This document shows, in pieces, positions 25,174 to 34,994 of a DNA stretch of 64,000 nt. How positions within the stretch are numbered: position 1 is the stretch's first letter; every line of letters starts with the position of its first letter. Source of the stretch: Rhodoferax sp. BLA1 (GTDB lineage: Bacteria > Pseudomonadota > Gammaproteobacteria > Burkholderiales > Burkholderiaceae_C); the NCBI RefSeq assembly GCF_013416775.1, contig NZ_SZVI01000002.1:1-64000 (forward strand). Direction: 5' to 3'. The notes below the pieces were generated by a model. The model did not search any database. It was not told the DNA's origin and saw nothing but the letters and a program-made list of their open reading frames with translations. A program made the position numbers and the translations under genes.

Positions 25174-27195
25174 ATGATCGCTCCCCCCAACCGCGACTCC
25201 TCACTTGACTTTGGCTTGTTGCAACAGTCGGTGTCGCGCCAGCCTGGGCGCAACCGCCGGGCGGTGTGGTGGCTGCTCGGGCTGCTGACGCTGCTGCTGG
25301 GTTCGGTGGTCACGCTGCTGCTGTACCTGAACAATTTTGAGGCCGAAGAGTCAGCCCGGCGCCGTGCAGCGGACGCGCAGTGGCTGGAGCAAAGTGTGCA
25401 GTTCCACTTTCGCCGCCTGGAAGATGACCTGCTGGCGCTGGCGCGCCAGGCGGCCAGCCCGGCCGCTAGCCTGACGCCAGCACCGGTGCCCAAAGGGGGT
25501 TTGTTGTCACTGGAGCCGGGGGTGTTGCTGGACCGCGGCTGGATCGCTGTCGGCCAGTCCGTGGCAGCCACTGGCGGGCCAGCGCGCTGGTTCACCGACG
25601 CCACCGCCCACCCAGTCAACGCCCAGGCCCAACAGACCATGCAGGCCACCACCGAAGGTTTGCGCCGGGCCGCTTTTGCCGGTGTGATGCTGCGCGCTGA
25701 CGGCACCCCGACCGATGTGGTGTGGCTGGCCGTGCCGTTTTTTGACCGTGGCCAGTTTGTTGGCAACTATCTGGCGGCGGTGTCGCTGGAGCGCGCCCTG
25801 GCCGCGTTGGTGCCCACCTGGTTTTCACAAGACCACCAGGTGCGCCTGGTCGCCGATGATGACGCCGCTGCCAGCCGCTCCGGCTACCGTGTGGCGCTGA
25901 ACCTGCCGGGCACCGATTTGTTTGTCCAGGTCGATCGCACCCAGGCCGAGCCCACCACCGTGCCACGCATCTTTTTCCTGGTGGCCCTGCTGTTTTTGCT
26001 GGGCATGCTGGTGGCCCTGTTTGCGCTGCGGCGCGACTTTGTCAAACGCCGCCAGGTGCAGGCCTTGCTGCAGGCCCAGGTGGCGCTGCGCACCGCGATG
26101 GAAAACTCGGTCACCACGGGTTTGCGCGCCTGGGATTTGCAGGGCCACATCCTGTATGTCAACGAGGCTTTCACACGCCTGGTCGGCTTCAGCGCCAACG
26201 AGTTGCTGGGTTTGAAGATGCCGTTCCCGTACTGGCCACCCGATCAGCATGATTTTTTGGTTCAAGTGCACGAGGGCATCATCGCGCGCGGTACCTCGGG
26301 CAATGGGGTGGAGGTGCAGTTTGCCCACCGCGATGGTCACCTGATCGATGTGTTGATCCACGAATCACCGCTGACGACCGCTGATGGTGAGCAGATTGGC
26401 TGGATGAGCTCGGTGCTGGACATCAGCGAGCGCAAACGCGCCCAGCGTATGGCCGCCCAGCAGCAGGAAAAATTGGAGGCGTCGGGCCGCCTGATTGCGG
26501 TGGGCGAGGTGGCCTCGACGCTGGCACATGAGCTCAACCAGCCGCTGGGTGCCCTCAGCAGTTTTGCCAATGGCCTGCTCAACCGCCTGGCCGACGGCAA
26601 CATCACTCTGACCGAGTTGTTGCCGGTGGTGCAGCGCATGGCGCGCCTGGCGGACCGCGCTGGCGGCATCATCCGCCGTGTGAATGACTTTGCCCGGCGT
26701 CGTGAACTGGTGCGCCAGCGGCTGGATCTGGTGGCTTTTCTGACCCGTGTGCTGGCGGCGCGCAGCGACAGCGACGGCACGCCCGCACAGTGGCTGGCGC
26801 CAGCGCAGCCGATGTGGGTGGAGGCCGACGAATTGCTGCTGGAGCATCTGGTCAACAACCTGGTAGGCAACGCGCAGGACTGGGCGCCACACGGCAGCAC
26901 CCCGGCCCAGGTGTGGATCGACTTGCGCCAGGACCTTACACACGGTCTGGCCGCGCTGTCGGTGTCCGACACCGGGCCGGGGGTCAGCGAGGAGGCGTTG
27001 TCGAGCATCTTCAACGCCTTTGTCAGCCACAAACAAGGTGGCATGGGCATGGGCCTGGCGATCTGTCGCTCCATCGTCGAGGCCCACCACGGACGCCTGG
27101 AGGTCGGGCGCGACCCGGTGCTGGGCGGCGCCCGGTTTACCGCCTACCTGCCGCTGGCCCCAGGGCTGGCGCAACTGCATAAGGGAACAGCATGA
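25174..27195 (+). CDS. DctB-like membrane sensor histidine kinase with PAS domain
   Basis: The product has 673 residues. The ATG at 25174 follows an AAGGGG box; an in-frame Met at 25153 is possible. TM1 (WWLLGLLTLLLGSVVTLLLY) is near the N-terminus, then a periplasmic sensor of about 240 residues, TM2 (FFLVALLFLLGMLVALFAL), a PAS domain (TAMENSVTTGLRAWDL to DISERKRAQ), a HisKA helix with phospho-acceptor H452 (ASTLAHELNQPLGAL), and an ATPase domain with N box (LVNNLVGNAQDW), G1 (SDTGPGVSEEAL) and G2 (GGMGMGLAICRSI). The stop overlaps the response regulator start by 4 bases. By layout and by its place next to dctPQM, it probably senses the TRAP substrate, perhaps with the second DctP. Confidence 0.88.
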   Translation: MIAPPNRDSSLDFGLLQQSVSRQPGRNRRAVWWLLGLLTLLLGSVVTLLLYLNNFEAEESARRRAADAQWLEQSVQFHFRRLEDDLLALARQAASPAASLTPAPVPKGGLLSLEPGVLLDRGWIAVGQSVAATGGPARWFTDATAHPVNAQAQQTMQATTEGLRRAAFAGVMLRADGTPTDVVWLAVPFFDRGQFVGNYLAAVSLERALAALVPTWFSQDHQVRLVADDDAAASRSGYRVALNLPGTDLFVQVDRTQAEPTTVPRIFFLVALLFLLGMLVALFALRRDFVKRRQVQALLQAQVALRTAMENSVTTGLRAWDLQGHILYVNEAFTRLVGFSANELLGLKMPFPYWPPDQHDFLVQVHEGIIARGTSGNGVEVQFAHRDGHLIDVLIHESPLTTADGEQIGWMSSVLDISERKRAQRMAAQQQEKLEASGRLIAVGEVASTLAHELNQPLGALSSFANGLLNRLADGNITLTELLPVVQRMARLADRAGGIIRRVNDFARRRELVRQRLDLVAFLTRVLAARSDSDGTPAQWLAPAQPMWVEADELLLEHLVNNLVGNAQDWAPHGSTPAQVWIDLRQDLTHGLAALSVSDTGPGVSEEALSSIFNAFVSHKQGGMGMGLAICRSIVEAHHGRLEVGRDPVLGGARFTAYLPLAPGLAQLHKGTA

Positions 27196-27821
27196 AACGA
27201 CCTGGATTGCATATCGTTGATGACGACCCGGACGTCCGCGATGGACTGGCCTGGTTGTTTGACTCGCGTGGTTATGCACCCACCACCTGGGACGGTGGGG
27301 CGCCTTTTCTCGACGCGTTGCGTCAACGCACCGGCGACTGGAAAGCCTCGGTGGTCTTGATGGACCTGCGCATGGCGCCCTTGTCGGGCCTGGCCACTTT
27401 TGAGCAGCTCAAACTGCTGCGTTGTCCCTGGCCGGTGCTGTTTCTGACCGGCCATGGCGATGTCAGCATGGCGGTGGCGGCGGTCAAGAACGGTGCCTGG
27501 GACTTTCTGGAAAAGCCGTTCCAGGACAACGAATTGGTGGACCGGGTGGCGCAGGCGCTGGTGGCTGCCAGCGCGGTGCAGGACGATGATGCCGAGGCCA
27601 AACGCCTGCGCCAGGCGCTGGCGGTCTTGAGCCCTCGCGAACGCGAGGTGCTCGACGAGCTGATTCGCGGCCACTACAACAAGACCATTGCCGAGCACCT
27701 GGGCATCACGGCGCGCACGGTGGAATTTCACCGCGCCAACATTTTCGAGAAGATGGGTGTGAGTTCAGCCATAGAACTGGCGCACAAGCTGGGCCGCCTG
27801 CAGCCTATGGGTTCTCAGTGA
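27192..27821 (+). CDS. FixJ/DctR-family response regulator
   Basis: The product has 209 residues. The receiver domain has the acidic pocket (HIVDDDPDVRDG), phospho-acceptor D58 (VVLMDLRM), T (FLTGHGD) and Lys (FLEKPFQ). A LuxR-type HTH follows: LSPREREVLDELIRGHYNKT, then AEHLGITARTVEFHRANIFE. It is translationally coupled to the kinase (ATGA overlap) and so is its cognate partner. Targets are probably the dctPQM and second dctP promoters 4-6 kb away. A palindromic repeat follows at 27836. Confidence 0.92.
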   Translation: MKRPGLHIVDDDPDVRDGLAWLFDSRGYAPTTWDGGAPFLDALRQRTGDWKASVVLMDLRMAPLSGLATFEQLKLLRCPWPVLFLTGHGDVSMAVAAVKNGAWDFLEKPFQDNELVDRVAQALVAASAVQDDDAEAKRLRQALAVLSPREREVLDELIRGHYNKTIAEHLGITARTVEFHRANIFEKMGVSSAIELAHKLGRLQPMGSQ

Positions 27822-27835
27822 ATAAAGTGACAAAA

Positions 27836-27874
27836 TGGCATCTAGCCCTTATCAATAAAGGGTAAGTCGCTACT
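27836..27874. repeat. Intergenic palindromic repeat, copy 3
   Basis: Reads TGGCATCTAGCCCTTATC, then AATAAAGGGTAAGTCGCTAC. It lies between the response regulator and pfkA. Confidence 0.7.
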
Positions 27875-27988
27875 TTTTTTGATATCAAGTTGTTTTACGA
27901 ATGTAACTGGCGGGGTACAAATGGCCGAGGGCTTGCGGCACAATTCAGGCACTGGACCAAAGATCAAATTTAACTGAGGACCCTTCGC

Positions 27989-29098
27989 ATGACTAAACCT
28001 ATCAAACGTATTGCCGTCTGCACAGGCGGCGGTGACGCCCCCGGCCTGAACGCCGTGATTCAATCGGTGGTGATCGCCGCTGACAACATGGGCTGGCAGT
28101 GTTATGGCATTCGCGACGGGTTCAACGGCATCATGTTCCCCGAGCGTTACCCCGAAGGCGGCGTCTACCGCCTGACCCGTGACAAGGTGCGGGGTATCGG
28201 CCACCTGGGTGGCACGATTCTGGGCACCACCAACAAGGGCAACCCACTGCATTTTCCGGTCAACATGCCCGACGGCACGGTGCGTGAAATCGACCGCTCG
28301 GACGAGCTGCTGACCTATTTCGCTACCCACGAGATCGACGCGCTGGTGTCCATTGGTGGGGACGGCTCCTTGACCATTGCCGACGCGCTGCACCGCAAGG
28401 GCCTGCGTGTGGTGGGTGTGCCCAAAACCATTGACAACGACCTGGACAAAACATACACCACCTTCGGTTTTGACACCGCCGTGGGTTTTGCCACGGAATG
28501 TATTGACCGCCTGCACAGCACCGCCGAGAGCCACCAGCGTGTGATGGTGGTCGAGGTGATGGGCCGCTACGCCGGCTGGATTGCCCTGCACGCCGGTATT
28601 GCGGGCAACGCCCACGCGATTCTGATCCCAGAGATCCCGTTTGACCTGGACCAGGTCACGGCCAAGCTCCTGAAACGCGAGGCCGACGGTCACCTGTATT
28701 CCATCGTGGTGGTGGCCGAGGGTGCACTGGCCAAGGACGGCAAACGCGAACTGCTGGCGCCGGCTGAGACGGGGCGCGCCGAGCGTCTGGGCGGCATTGG
28801 TGAGAACGTTGCCGAGGCTTTGGGCCGGAGCACCGGCAAGGACACACGGGTAGTGGTGCTGGGTCACCTGTTGCGCGGCGGCAGCCCCACCGCGTTTGAC
28901 CGGCTGGCGGCCCTGCGTTTTGGTGCCGCTGCGGTACGGGCACTGGATGCGGGCAAAACCGGCGTGATGGTGTCTCTCGGTGTCAACGGTGTGGACTACG
29001 TGACGTTGGAAGAAGTGGCTGGCCACATCCGCAACGTGCCGATGGACTGTGATTCCCTGCAAACCGGGCGTGACCTGGGCATTGCCTTCGGCGACTGA
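27989..29098 (+). CDS. pfkA: 6-phosphofructokinase (ATP-type, group III)
   Basis: The product has 369 residues. It catalyses phosphorylation of fructose 6-phosphate to fructose 1,6-bisphosphate in glycolysis. Motifs: CTGGGDAPGLNAVI, SIGGDGSLTIA, VPKTIDNDLDKT, GFDTAV, MGRYAGWIALHAG and GHLLRGGSPTAFDR. In this family GGDG combined with PKTIDND is the G104/K124 type (E. coli numbering), found in ATP-dependent actinobacterial-like enzymes; a GGDD would signal pyrophosphate dependence. Donor specificity is therefore inferred as ATP. A hairpin follows the stop. It lies between the TRAP regulator and the porin operon with no pathway neighbours. Confidence 0.9.
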   Translation: MTKPIKRIAVCTGGGDAPGLNAVIQSVVIAADNMGWQCYGIRDGFNGIMFPERYPEGGVYRLTRDKVRGIGHLGGTILGTTNKGNPLHFPVNMPDGTVREIDRSDELLTYFATHEIDALVSIGGDGSLTIADALHRKGLRVVGVPKTIDNDLDKTYTTFGFDTAVGFATECIDRLHSTAESHQRVMVVEVMGRYAGWIALHAGIAGNAHAILIPEIPFDLDQVTAKLLKREADGHLYSIVVVAEGALAKDGKRELLAPAETGRAERLGGIGENVAEALGRSTGKDTRVVVLGHLLRGGSPTAFDRLAALRFGAAAVRALDAGKTGVMVSLGVNGVDYVTLEEVAGHIRNVPMDCDSLQTGRDLGIAFGD

Positions 29099-29114
29099 GC
29101 TTGTGCGCAGCCAC

Positions 29115-29133
29115 GGGTGTCTTTGAGACACCC
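29115..29133. terminator. Hairpin after pfkA
   Basis: A perfect 8-bp stem GGGTGTCT/AGACACCC with loop TTG, 17 bases after the stop. No T-tract follows, so termination strength is uncertain. Confidence 0.5.
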
Positions 29134-29298
29134 GCAGCGCCTGGGATTTTCGGGAGCAACTGAGCGTTGCGCAGGCCAGAGAAAGGGTGTGCAAAGGGGT
29201 CAATTCCTGGCCCGATGGCTGTTCAATTTCGGTACACTCTTTTTGCCGTCACTACCTCTTGTTGTAGAGGGTGTCGGCAACGGGGTTGGTCTATCAGC

Positions 29299-30570
29299 AT
29301 GCACATCGCTCATCCATATCGCGCAAACAAGCCTTGGCAGCTTTGGCAACGGCTGGGCGCCAGCGCATCGGTCTTTCTGAGTCTGTGCTGTCCGGGCGGG
29401 GTCTGGGCGCAGGACGAGTTTGCTGCGCCTGACTGGCCCAGCATCAGCCTGCATGGTTTTGGCACCCTGGGTGCCACCCGCGCAGACACCGACCGCGCCC
29501 AGTTTGTGCGTGATCTGTCGCAACCCAATGGTGCGGGCACACGTTGGACCAGCAAGGTTGACAGCCTGCTGGGCCTGCAGGCCAATGTCCAGTTCAGCCC
29601 CAGCACAGAAGCTGTGGTGCAGGCGGTGACGCGCTACCACGCCGACTCCAGTTACCGGCCAGAGCTGACCTGGGCTTTTTTGCGGCACGATTTTTCGTCT
29701 GACCTGTCCGTGCGCGCCGGGCGCTTGGGCACCGAGTTCTACATGCTGGGTGATTCCCGGCTGGTGGGTTACTCCAACATCAGCGTGCGGCCTTCGCCGG
29801 ATTTTTACGGTTCATTGGTGTTTTCCTACATCGATGGTGTCGACCTGAGTGCCACCCTGCCGGTGGCGTCGGGTTTGCTCACAGGCAAAGTTTTCTGGGG
29901 GCAGTCACCTGAAAAGACGCCCTATGCACCCGGCATCTTGTGGGACCTGCGAGGCTCCAACTTGGTGGGGGGAAATCTGGATTACAGCCTGGGTTCCTGG
30001 CAGGTTCGCTTGAGCCATGTTCAGGTGCGCTTTAACCATGAAATGCCGGTCGACGCCTTGTTGCGATCCATCGGCGACCCCCTGCAGGGTGTGTCCTATC
30101 TGTCCTTGGTGCCGCAAATGGCCATGGCAGATAGCCGGACGAATTTCAACTCCCTTGGTCTGGTGTATGACCAGGGACCACTGAACGTCCAGCTGATGTT
30201 CAATCAGATCAAGCACGACGGTGCAGCCTATGCCGACACCAAGGCCGCTTACATGCAGGCCGCCTACCGCATGGGCGCGGTGACACCTTACCTGGGTGTG
30301 TCGCGCAGTTTTTCCGACATGGACACCTTGCCTTCCAGCGCTGTCCCAGGGGTCGATTCGTTGACCTCCTTGTTGGTGGCGCAAAGTGTTACCAACCAGC
30401 ACACCTACACCTTGGGTGGCCGCTGGGATGTGCAGAAGAATCTGGCCCTCAAGGCACAGGTGGACTGGGTGCATGGCAAGCCAACGTCCAAGTTCCCGTT
30501 CAAAACCGTTCAGTCCGACTGGGATGGCCGCATGACCGTTTTCAGCCTGACGCTGGATTTTGTGTTCTGA
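29299..30570 (+). CDS. Outer-membrane porin-like beta-barrel protein
   Basis: The product has 423 residues from the ATG at 29299; the frame is open to 29167, but only this Met puts the signal peptide in place (GASASVFLSLCCPGGVWA, then QD). The mature part alternates Tyr, Trp and Gly strands, opens with LHGFGTLGATRAD and ends in an outer-membrane C-terminal signature (VFSLTLDFVF, terminal Phe), as in BamA-assembled barrels. It resembles the Gram-negative porin superfamily; substrate unknown. It is 6 bases from the next gene, whose product resembles PstS, followed by an EAL protein and a thioredoxin-like protein, so the four seem to be one operon. Confidence 0.75.
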   Translation: MHIAHPYRANKPWQLWQRLGASASVFLSLCCPGGVWAQDEFAAPDWPSISLHGFGTLGATRADTDRAQFVRDLSQPNGAGTRWTSKVDSLLGLQANVQFSPSTEAVVQAVTRYHADSSYRPELTWAFLRHDFSSDLSVRAGRLGTEFYMLGDSRLVGYSNISVRPSPDFYGSLVFSYIDGVDLSATLPVASGLLTGKVFWGQSPEKTPYAPGILWDLRGSNLVGGNLDYSLGSWQVRLSHVQVRFNHEMPVDALLRSIGDPLQGVSYLSLVPQMAMADSRTNFNSLGLVYDQGPLNVQLMFNQIKHDGAAYADTKAAYMQAAYRMGAVTPYLGVSRSFSDMDTLPSSAVPGVDSLTSLLVAQSVTNQHTYTLGGRWDVQKNLALKAQVDWVHGKPTSKFPFKTVQSDWDGRMTVFSLTLDFVF

Positions 30571-30576
30571 GCCGCC

Positions 30577-31002
30577 ATGAAACTCTGGCGATTGACCTTG
30601 TTCGTGGCGCTGTGGGGTCTGGGCGCGGTTGGTTGTGCGGAACCGGTGGTGGTGGTGAATGCCGCTAGCACCATCACCCGGCTTGGCCAGGACGATGTGG
30701 TCAATATTTTCCTGGGGCGTTACCGCAGACTGCCCAGCGGTGGCACCGCGGTGCCGATTGATCAGCCTGAGAACACGGCCTTGCGCACCGAGTTTTACCG
30801 CAAGCTGGTCAACAAAGAACCCAATGAGATCAGCGCTTACTGGGCACGCCTGCTTTTTTCAGGCAAAACCTCACCACCGCTGCAGACGGCCAACGCCAAC
30901 GAGGTGATGCTGTTGTTGGCGGATCAGCCGGGCGGCATTGCCTACATGGATCGCAGCCAGGTCGACCGGCGTTTTCGCATCGTGATGGAATTTCCTCGAT
31001 GA
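30577..31002 (+). CDS. Small PstS-like phosphate-binding-fold protein
   Basis: The product has 141 residues with an N-terminal signal (LWRLTLFVALWGLGAVGCA, with GC at a lipobox-like place). Sequences such as VVVNAASTITRLGQDDVVNIFLG and ADQPGGIAYM recall one lobe of periplasmic PstS proteins, which normally have about 300 residues. Families of this half-length PstS-like protein are common next to HAMP/PAS/GGDEF/EAL genes and a porin; they are thought to be periplasmic ligands or partners of the sensor. The stop overlaps the next start by 4 bases (ATGA), showing translational coupling to the EAL protein. Confidence 0.75.
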   Translation: MKLWRLTLFVALWGLGAVGCAEPVVVVNAASTITRLGQDDVVNIFLGRYRRLPSGGTAVPIDQPENTALRTEFYRKLVNKEPNEISAYWARLLFSGKTSPPLQTANANEVMLLLADQPGGIAYMDRSQVDRRFRIVMEFPR

Positions 31003-33413
31003 GGCGGCCCCCGCGCGCATTGACGGCGGCTTGGCGTCTGCGCGGATTGTTGGTGCGCTCGACCTTGGCGGTGATCGCCACGTCCCTTTTGGCCGGCCTG
31101 ATTGCCGTGGCCTACACCGCCCATGCCACCAGCCAACGCGCCCACCTGGCGTCACAAACACGTTTGGCCGAGCTGCTTGACACCATGGAAAGCACCCTGG
31201 CGGTGGCGTGTTTTGTCAAGGACCAGACGCTGGCCCACGAGCTGGCGCAGGGGCTGTTGAACAACTCAGATGTGCTGGCGGTCAGCATCTCGACCGAAGA
31301 AGAATTGCTGGCGGACAAACGCCGTGGGCCGTCCACCGGCACCGCCAGCGGACCCTCGCTCAAACGCCTGATCTACTCCCCCTTTGACAAGCAGATGCTG
31401 GTCGGTCGGATTGTGCTGACCCCCGACCCCAAGGTGATCAACGCCCGCATCAGTGAAGAGGTTTGGCTCGCGGCGATTCAGCTCAGCTGGCAGCTGGGCA
31501 TGGTGACCTTTGCGGTGGTGCTGATCATGTTGCTGTTCATCGTGCGCCCGATCCAGGCCATGTCGGACCGCCTGCACCGGATGGACCCCACGGCCGGTGA
31601 GCGCCTCGCCATACCGGCCCGGCACGGCAGCACCGAAATCGGCCAGCTGGTGGTGGACATCAATGCCCTGTCAGACCGCCTGACCGGCGCCCTGGCGACC
31701 GAGCGTGAACTGCGTTTGCAGGGTGAGATCGACGAGAAGAAATTCCACACCATTTTTGACAACGCCGAGTCGGGCCTGTTCCTCATGGACAACCAGGGTG
31801 GCTTGTCGTCCTGGAACCCGGCTTTTGCCAGGCTGTTTGGCATCCACCGGCAGTCTGCCAACGGGGTGTCGCCAGCGCTCAACATCAAACAGCTGCCCTG
31901 GCACAGCCCGGATCAGATGGGTGGGCTGTTGCAAAAGGCGTTGCGCCAGAACAATGCGGTGACCCAAGACCTGCAGGTGCAGATGCCGGGCAGTGGGCGC
32001 AGCTGGATCAACATGGTGCTGCGCTCCGTGGGCGACAACCTGCTGCAAGGTGTGATGCATGACGTCAGCCACCTCAAGGAGTCGGAGGCCTCGGCCCGGC
32101 AACTGGCCATCACCGACTCGCTCACCGGCCTGGCCAACCGCCAGGGCCTGCAAGACCGTCTGCATGCCCATGTGCAGGACTATGCCGCGTCAAAAAAGGG
32201 GGGCTTTGCGCTTTTGCTGGTCAACCTGGATGAGTTCCGGCGTATCAACGAAGGCATGGGTTTGCCTGCTGGTGACGCCATCCTGCAGGCCACCACCCGC
32301 CGCCTGTCGGCGTGTGTCAACAGTGACGACACCCTGGCGCGCCTGAGTGCCGACAACTTCGGCATCATCTTGAACCAGATCACCCAGGGTGAAGCGGTGG
32401 ACCGCATTGTCAGCCGCATCGCGCAGGCCATCCGGCAGCCCTATTTTGTCGACGGCTCACCGATCAGCCTGCATGCCAGCATGGGTGTGGCCTTGTTCCC
32501 GAGTGACGGTTTTGATGTGCCCTCGCTGCTGCGCCAAGCCGAGCTGGCCATGGACAGCGCCAAATCGGCGGGCGGCGACAGCCATGTGTTCTTCAACCCG
32601 CTGCTGACAGAAGCGGCAGAACAACGCCGCCACATGGAGAGTGACCTGCGCAGTGCCATCCGCAATCAGGAATTCGTGCTGTTTTACCAACCCGTCGTTG
32701 ATCTGGTGACCCAACGCCTGTGTGGTGCCGAGGCCCTGATCCGCTGGCGCCACCCGACCCGTGGCCTGGTCATGCCCGACAGCTTCATCCCGCTGGCCGA
32801 AAAAACCGGCTTGGTGGTCGAGATGGGCCTGATGATGCTGGACGTGGCCTGCCAGCAACTGGCCAGCTGGCAAAACCAGGGCCTGGACTACAACTTGTCG
32901 CTCAATGTCTCCGGCAGACAGATCCCGGATGGGTTACCACCGGCCAAGCTGCAAGAGATGGCACGACGTTACGGTATCACCCCGTCGAAACTGGCGCTGG
33001 AGATCACCGAAGGGGTGATGCTGCACGATGTCGACAAATCGCTAGGCTGGCTCAAAGAGGTGCACGAACTGGGCTTTAAGGTCTACCTGGATGACTTTGG
33101 CACCGGTTACTCCTCACTGTCTTACCTCAAGCTGTTTCCGGTGGACACCTTGAAGGTCGACAAGTCCTTTGTGCGTGACATGCAAGACGGCAGCAACGAA
33201 CACACCCTGGTGGGCGCCATCATCGCCATGGGACGCAGCCTGGGCCTGGACATCGTCGCCGAAGGGGTGGAGTTACAAAGCCATTTGACCGCGCTGCAAC
33301 GCATGGGCTGCCACTATGCACAGGGTTATTATTTTTCACGGCCCGTGCCAGCTGAAGAGTTTGACGCGGTCGCCACCCGGGTCACGGCACTCTTGGCAGC
33401 ACCCCAGCCCTGA
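30999..33413 (+). CDS. Membrane c-di-GMP phosphodiesterase (HAMP-PAS-degenerate GGDEF-EAL)
   Basis: The product has 804 residues: TM1 (STLAVIATSLLAGLIAVAYT), a periplasmic domain, TM2 (LGMVTFAVVLIMLLFIV), HAMP (RPIQAMSDRLHRM), PAS (HTIFDNAESGLFLMD), GGDEF (DSLTGLANRQGL) and EAL. The GGDEF signature is replaced by LSADNFGII, so cyclase activity is unlikely. The EAL domain keeps GAEALIRW, LEITEGV, LDDFGTGYSSLSYL, KVDKSFV and IVAEGVE, so it should hydrolyse c-di-GMP. It probably transduces a periplasmic signal from the PstS-like protein encoded just upstream (4-base overlap). The thioredoxin-like gene follows by 24 bases. Confidence 0.88.
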   Translation: MRRPPRALTAAWRLRGLLVRSTLAVIATSLLAGLIAVAYTAHATSQRAHLASQTRLAELLDTMESTLAVACFVKDQTLAHELAQGLLNNSDVLAVSISTEEELLADKRRGPSTGTASGPSLKRLIYSPFDKQMLVGRIVLTPDPKVINARISEEVWLAAIQLSWQLGMVTFAVVLIMLLFIVRPIQAMSDRLHRMDPTAGERLAIPARHGSTEIGQLVVDINALSDRLTGALATERELRLQGEIDEKKFHTIFDNAESGLFLMDNQGGLSSWNPAFARLFGIHRQSANGVSPALNIKQLPWHSPDQMGGLLQKALRQNNAVTQDLQVQMPGSGRSWINMVLRSVGDNLLQGVMHDVSHLKESEASARQLAITDSLTGLANRQGLQDRLHAHVQDYAASKKGGFALLLVNLDEFRRINEGMGLPAGDAILQATTRRLSACVNSDDTLARLSADNFGIILNQITQGEAVDRIVSRIAQAIRQPYFVDGSPISLHASMGVALFPSDGFDVPSLLRQAELAMDSAKSAGGDSHVFFNPLLTEAAEQRRHMESDLRSAIRNQEFVLFYQPVVDLVTQRLCGAEALIRWRHPTRGLVMPDSFIPLAEKTGLVVEMGLMMLDVACQQLASWQNQGLDYNLSLNVSGRQIPDGLPPAKLQEMARRYGITPSKLALEITEGVMLHDVDKSLGWLKEVHELGFKVYLDDFGTGYSSLSYLKLFPVDTLKVDKSFVRDMQDGSNEHTLVGAIIAMGRSLGLDIVAEGVELQSHLTALQRMGCHYAQGYYFSRPVPAEEFDAVATRVTALLAAPQP

Positions 33414-33437
33414 TGTGATCTGGACCATTCTGAACTG

Positions 33438-33812
33438 ATGTCAACAACTTCCCCTTACTCCGATGCGCTGCTGGTGGTGTGCCTGTGTGCCGCCTGGTGC
33501 AACGTCTGTGAACAATACCGCAGCACCTTCACCCAGGTGCAAGCCAGTGTGCAGGCGGATCACCCGCACACCCAATTTCTCTGGCTTGACATCGAAGACG
33601 AGTCCGAGGTGCTGGACCCGCTCGATGTCGAGAACTTCCCCACCCTGCTTCTGAGCCGGGGTGCTGCGCCCCACTTTTTTGGCACGATCACGCCACAAGC
33701 TCACACCCTGGAGCGGCTGGTACGCGCGGCATTGGCAGACCCGGCTGCTGCCCCGCTGGCCGACCCGGCTGTGGCTGCCCTGGTGGCGCGTGTCGAGGCC
33801 TGGCGTCCTTAA
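33438..33812 (+). CDS. Thioredoxin-like protein
   Basis: The product has 124 residues. It has a thioredoxin-type redox centre WCNVCEQY (CxxC) after a beta strand, followed by a second strand FLWLDIEDE and the cis-proline region [10 protein letters not shown], the usual thioredoxin fold. There is no signal peptide, so it should act in the cytoplasm. It differs from canonical thioredoxin in the active-site dipeptide (Asn-Val instead of Gly-Pro). The last 4 bases overlap the convergent cysA stop. It is probably the last gene of the porin operon; its role there is unknown. Confidence 0.78.
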   Translation: MSTTSPYSDALLVVCLCAAWCNVCEQYRSTFTQVQASVQADHPHTQFLWLDIEDESEVLDPLDVENFPTLLLSRGAAPHFFGTITPQAHTLERLVRAALADPAAAPLADPAVAALVARVEAWRP

Positions 33813-34927
33813 ATCCCCTCACCCTCTGCCACAAACACCCGTGCCCGGCGCGGTGTCAACAACACCGTGTCACCTTCCTGAAAGCCCTGGTCGCGGTAGA
33901 GCTGGGCCGGGATATGGGCTTCGATGATGTCGCCACTGCCGGCAGCGGTGGCATCAGCGGGCACCAGCTCCAGTCGTGCTGTGGGGCCAACCACCATGGC
34001 ACGTGTCAACTTGGCCACAATGCCGCGTGATGGCTGCGCCGCATCCGGGCTGCTCACATAGGGCAACACCTCCAGATCGTGCGGACGCACATAGGCAAAC
34101 GCCTTGCTGTCTTGCACCGTGCTGTGCTCGGGGGTGACGAGGCGCAGACCCTGCTGGTCTTCACCAATCAGCATCTCCCCCTCATGAGCACGGCCATGGA
34201 ACAGGTTCACATCGCCCAAAAAGCCATACACAAACGGGCTGGCCGGGTGGTCCCAGACCTCTTGCGGTGAGCCAATCTGCTCGACCTGGCCGCTGTTCAT
34301 CAAAACCACCCGGTCGGCCACTTCCAGCGCTTCTTCCTGGTCGTGGGTGACAAAAATACTGGTCACATGCAGGTCGTCATGCAGGCGGCGCAACCAGCGG
34401 CGCAATTCTTTGCGCACCTTGGCATCGAGCGCGCCAAAGGGCTCGTCCAGCAGCAGCACTTGCGGCTCCACGGCCAGCGCACGCGCCAGGGCAATGCGCT
34501 GGCGTTGCCCGCCCGACAGCTGGGACGGGTAACGGTCGGCCAGCCAGTCAAGCTGCACCAGGCCCAGGAGTTCGTGCACCTTGTCCTTGATCACCGCCTC
34601 TGAGGGACGAACCGCCTTGGGCTTCATGCGCAGGCCAAAAGCCACGTTGTCAAACACACTCATGTGGCGAAATAACGCGTAATGCTGGAACACAAACCCG
34701 ACATTGCGCTCGCGCACATGTTTGTCGGTGGTATCAAGACCGTTGAACAGGATGTGACCCCTGTCAGCCGTTTCCAGCCCGGCGATGATGCGCAAGAGGG
34801 TGGTTTTGCCACAACCCGAGGGGCCCAGCAGGGCGACCAGCTCGCCGGAGTTGATCTCAAGGGACACATCACGCAAGGCGTGAAAGGTGCCAAAGTCTTT
34901 GCTGACGTTGCGGATGTCGATGCTCAT
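33809..34927 (-). CDS. cysA: Sulfate/thiosulfate ABC transporter ATPase CysA
   Basis: The product has 372 residues. It carries Walker [13 protein letters not shown]-loop, signature [15 protein letters not shown], Walker [14 protein letters not shown]-loop [12 protein letters not shown] and a C-terminal TOBE-type domain (QGLRLV onward), the CysA layout. It energises sulfate or thiosulfate import by CysTW with the periplasmic binding protein encoded at 37327-38328. The order sbp-cysT-cysW-cysA is normal, but here a 528-base gap carrying an inverted-repeat element separates cysW from cysA. That gap could attenuate cysA or force it to use its own promoter. The N-terminus [13 protein letters not shown] begins at a plain ATG. 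Confidence 0.95.
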   Translation of the reverse strand: MSIDIRNVSKDFGTFHALRDVSLEINSGELVALLGPSGCGKTTLLRIIAGLETADRGHILFNGLDTTDKHVRERNVGFVFQHYALFRHMSVFDNVAFGLRMKPKAVRPSEAVIKDKVHELLGLVQLDWLADRYPSQLSGGQRQRIALARALAVEPQVLLLDEPFGALDAKVRKELRRWLRRLHDDLHVTSIFVTHDQEEALEVADRVVLMNSGQVEQIGSPQEVWDHPASPFVYGFLGDVNLFHGRAHEGEMLIGEDQQGLRLVTPEHSTVQDSKAFAYVRPHDLEVLPYVSSPDAAQPSRGIVAKLTRAMVVGPTARLELVPADATAAGSGDIIEAHIPAQLYRDQGFQEGDTVLLTPRRARVFVAEGEGI

Positions 34928-34994
34928 GTTTTTTGGTTTCTATGGTGTTTTTTATTTGAGTGGATGTGGTGATGGGTTGGCTTACCCCCACTCA

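Noticed and set aside
27842..29203. 453-residue frame opposite pfkA
   Set aside because: Antisense shadow; pfkA is unmistakable.
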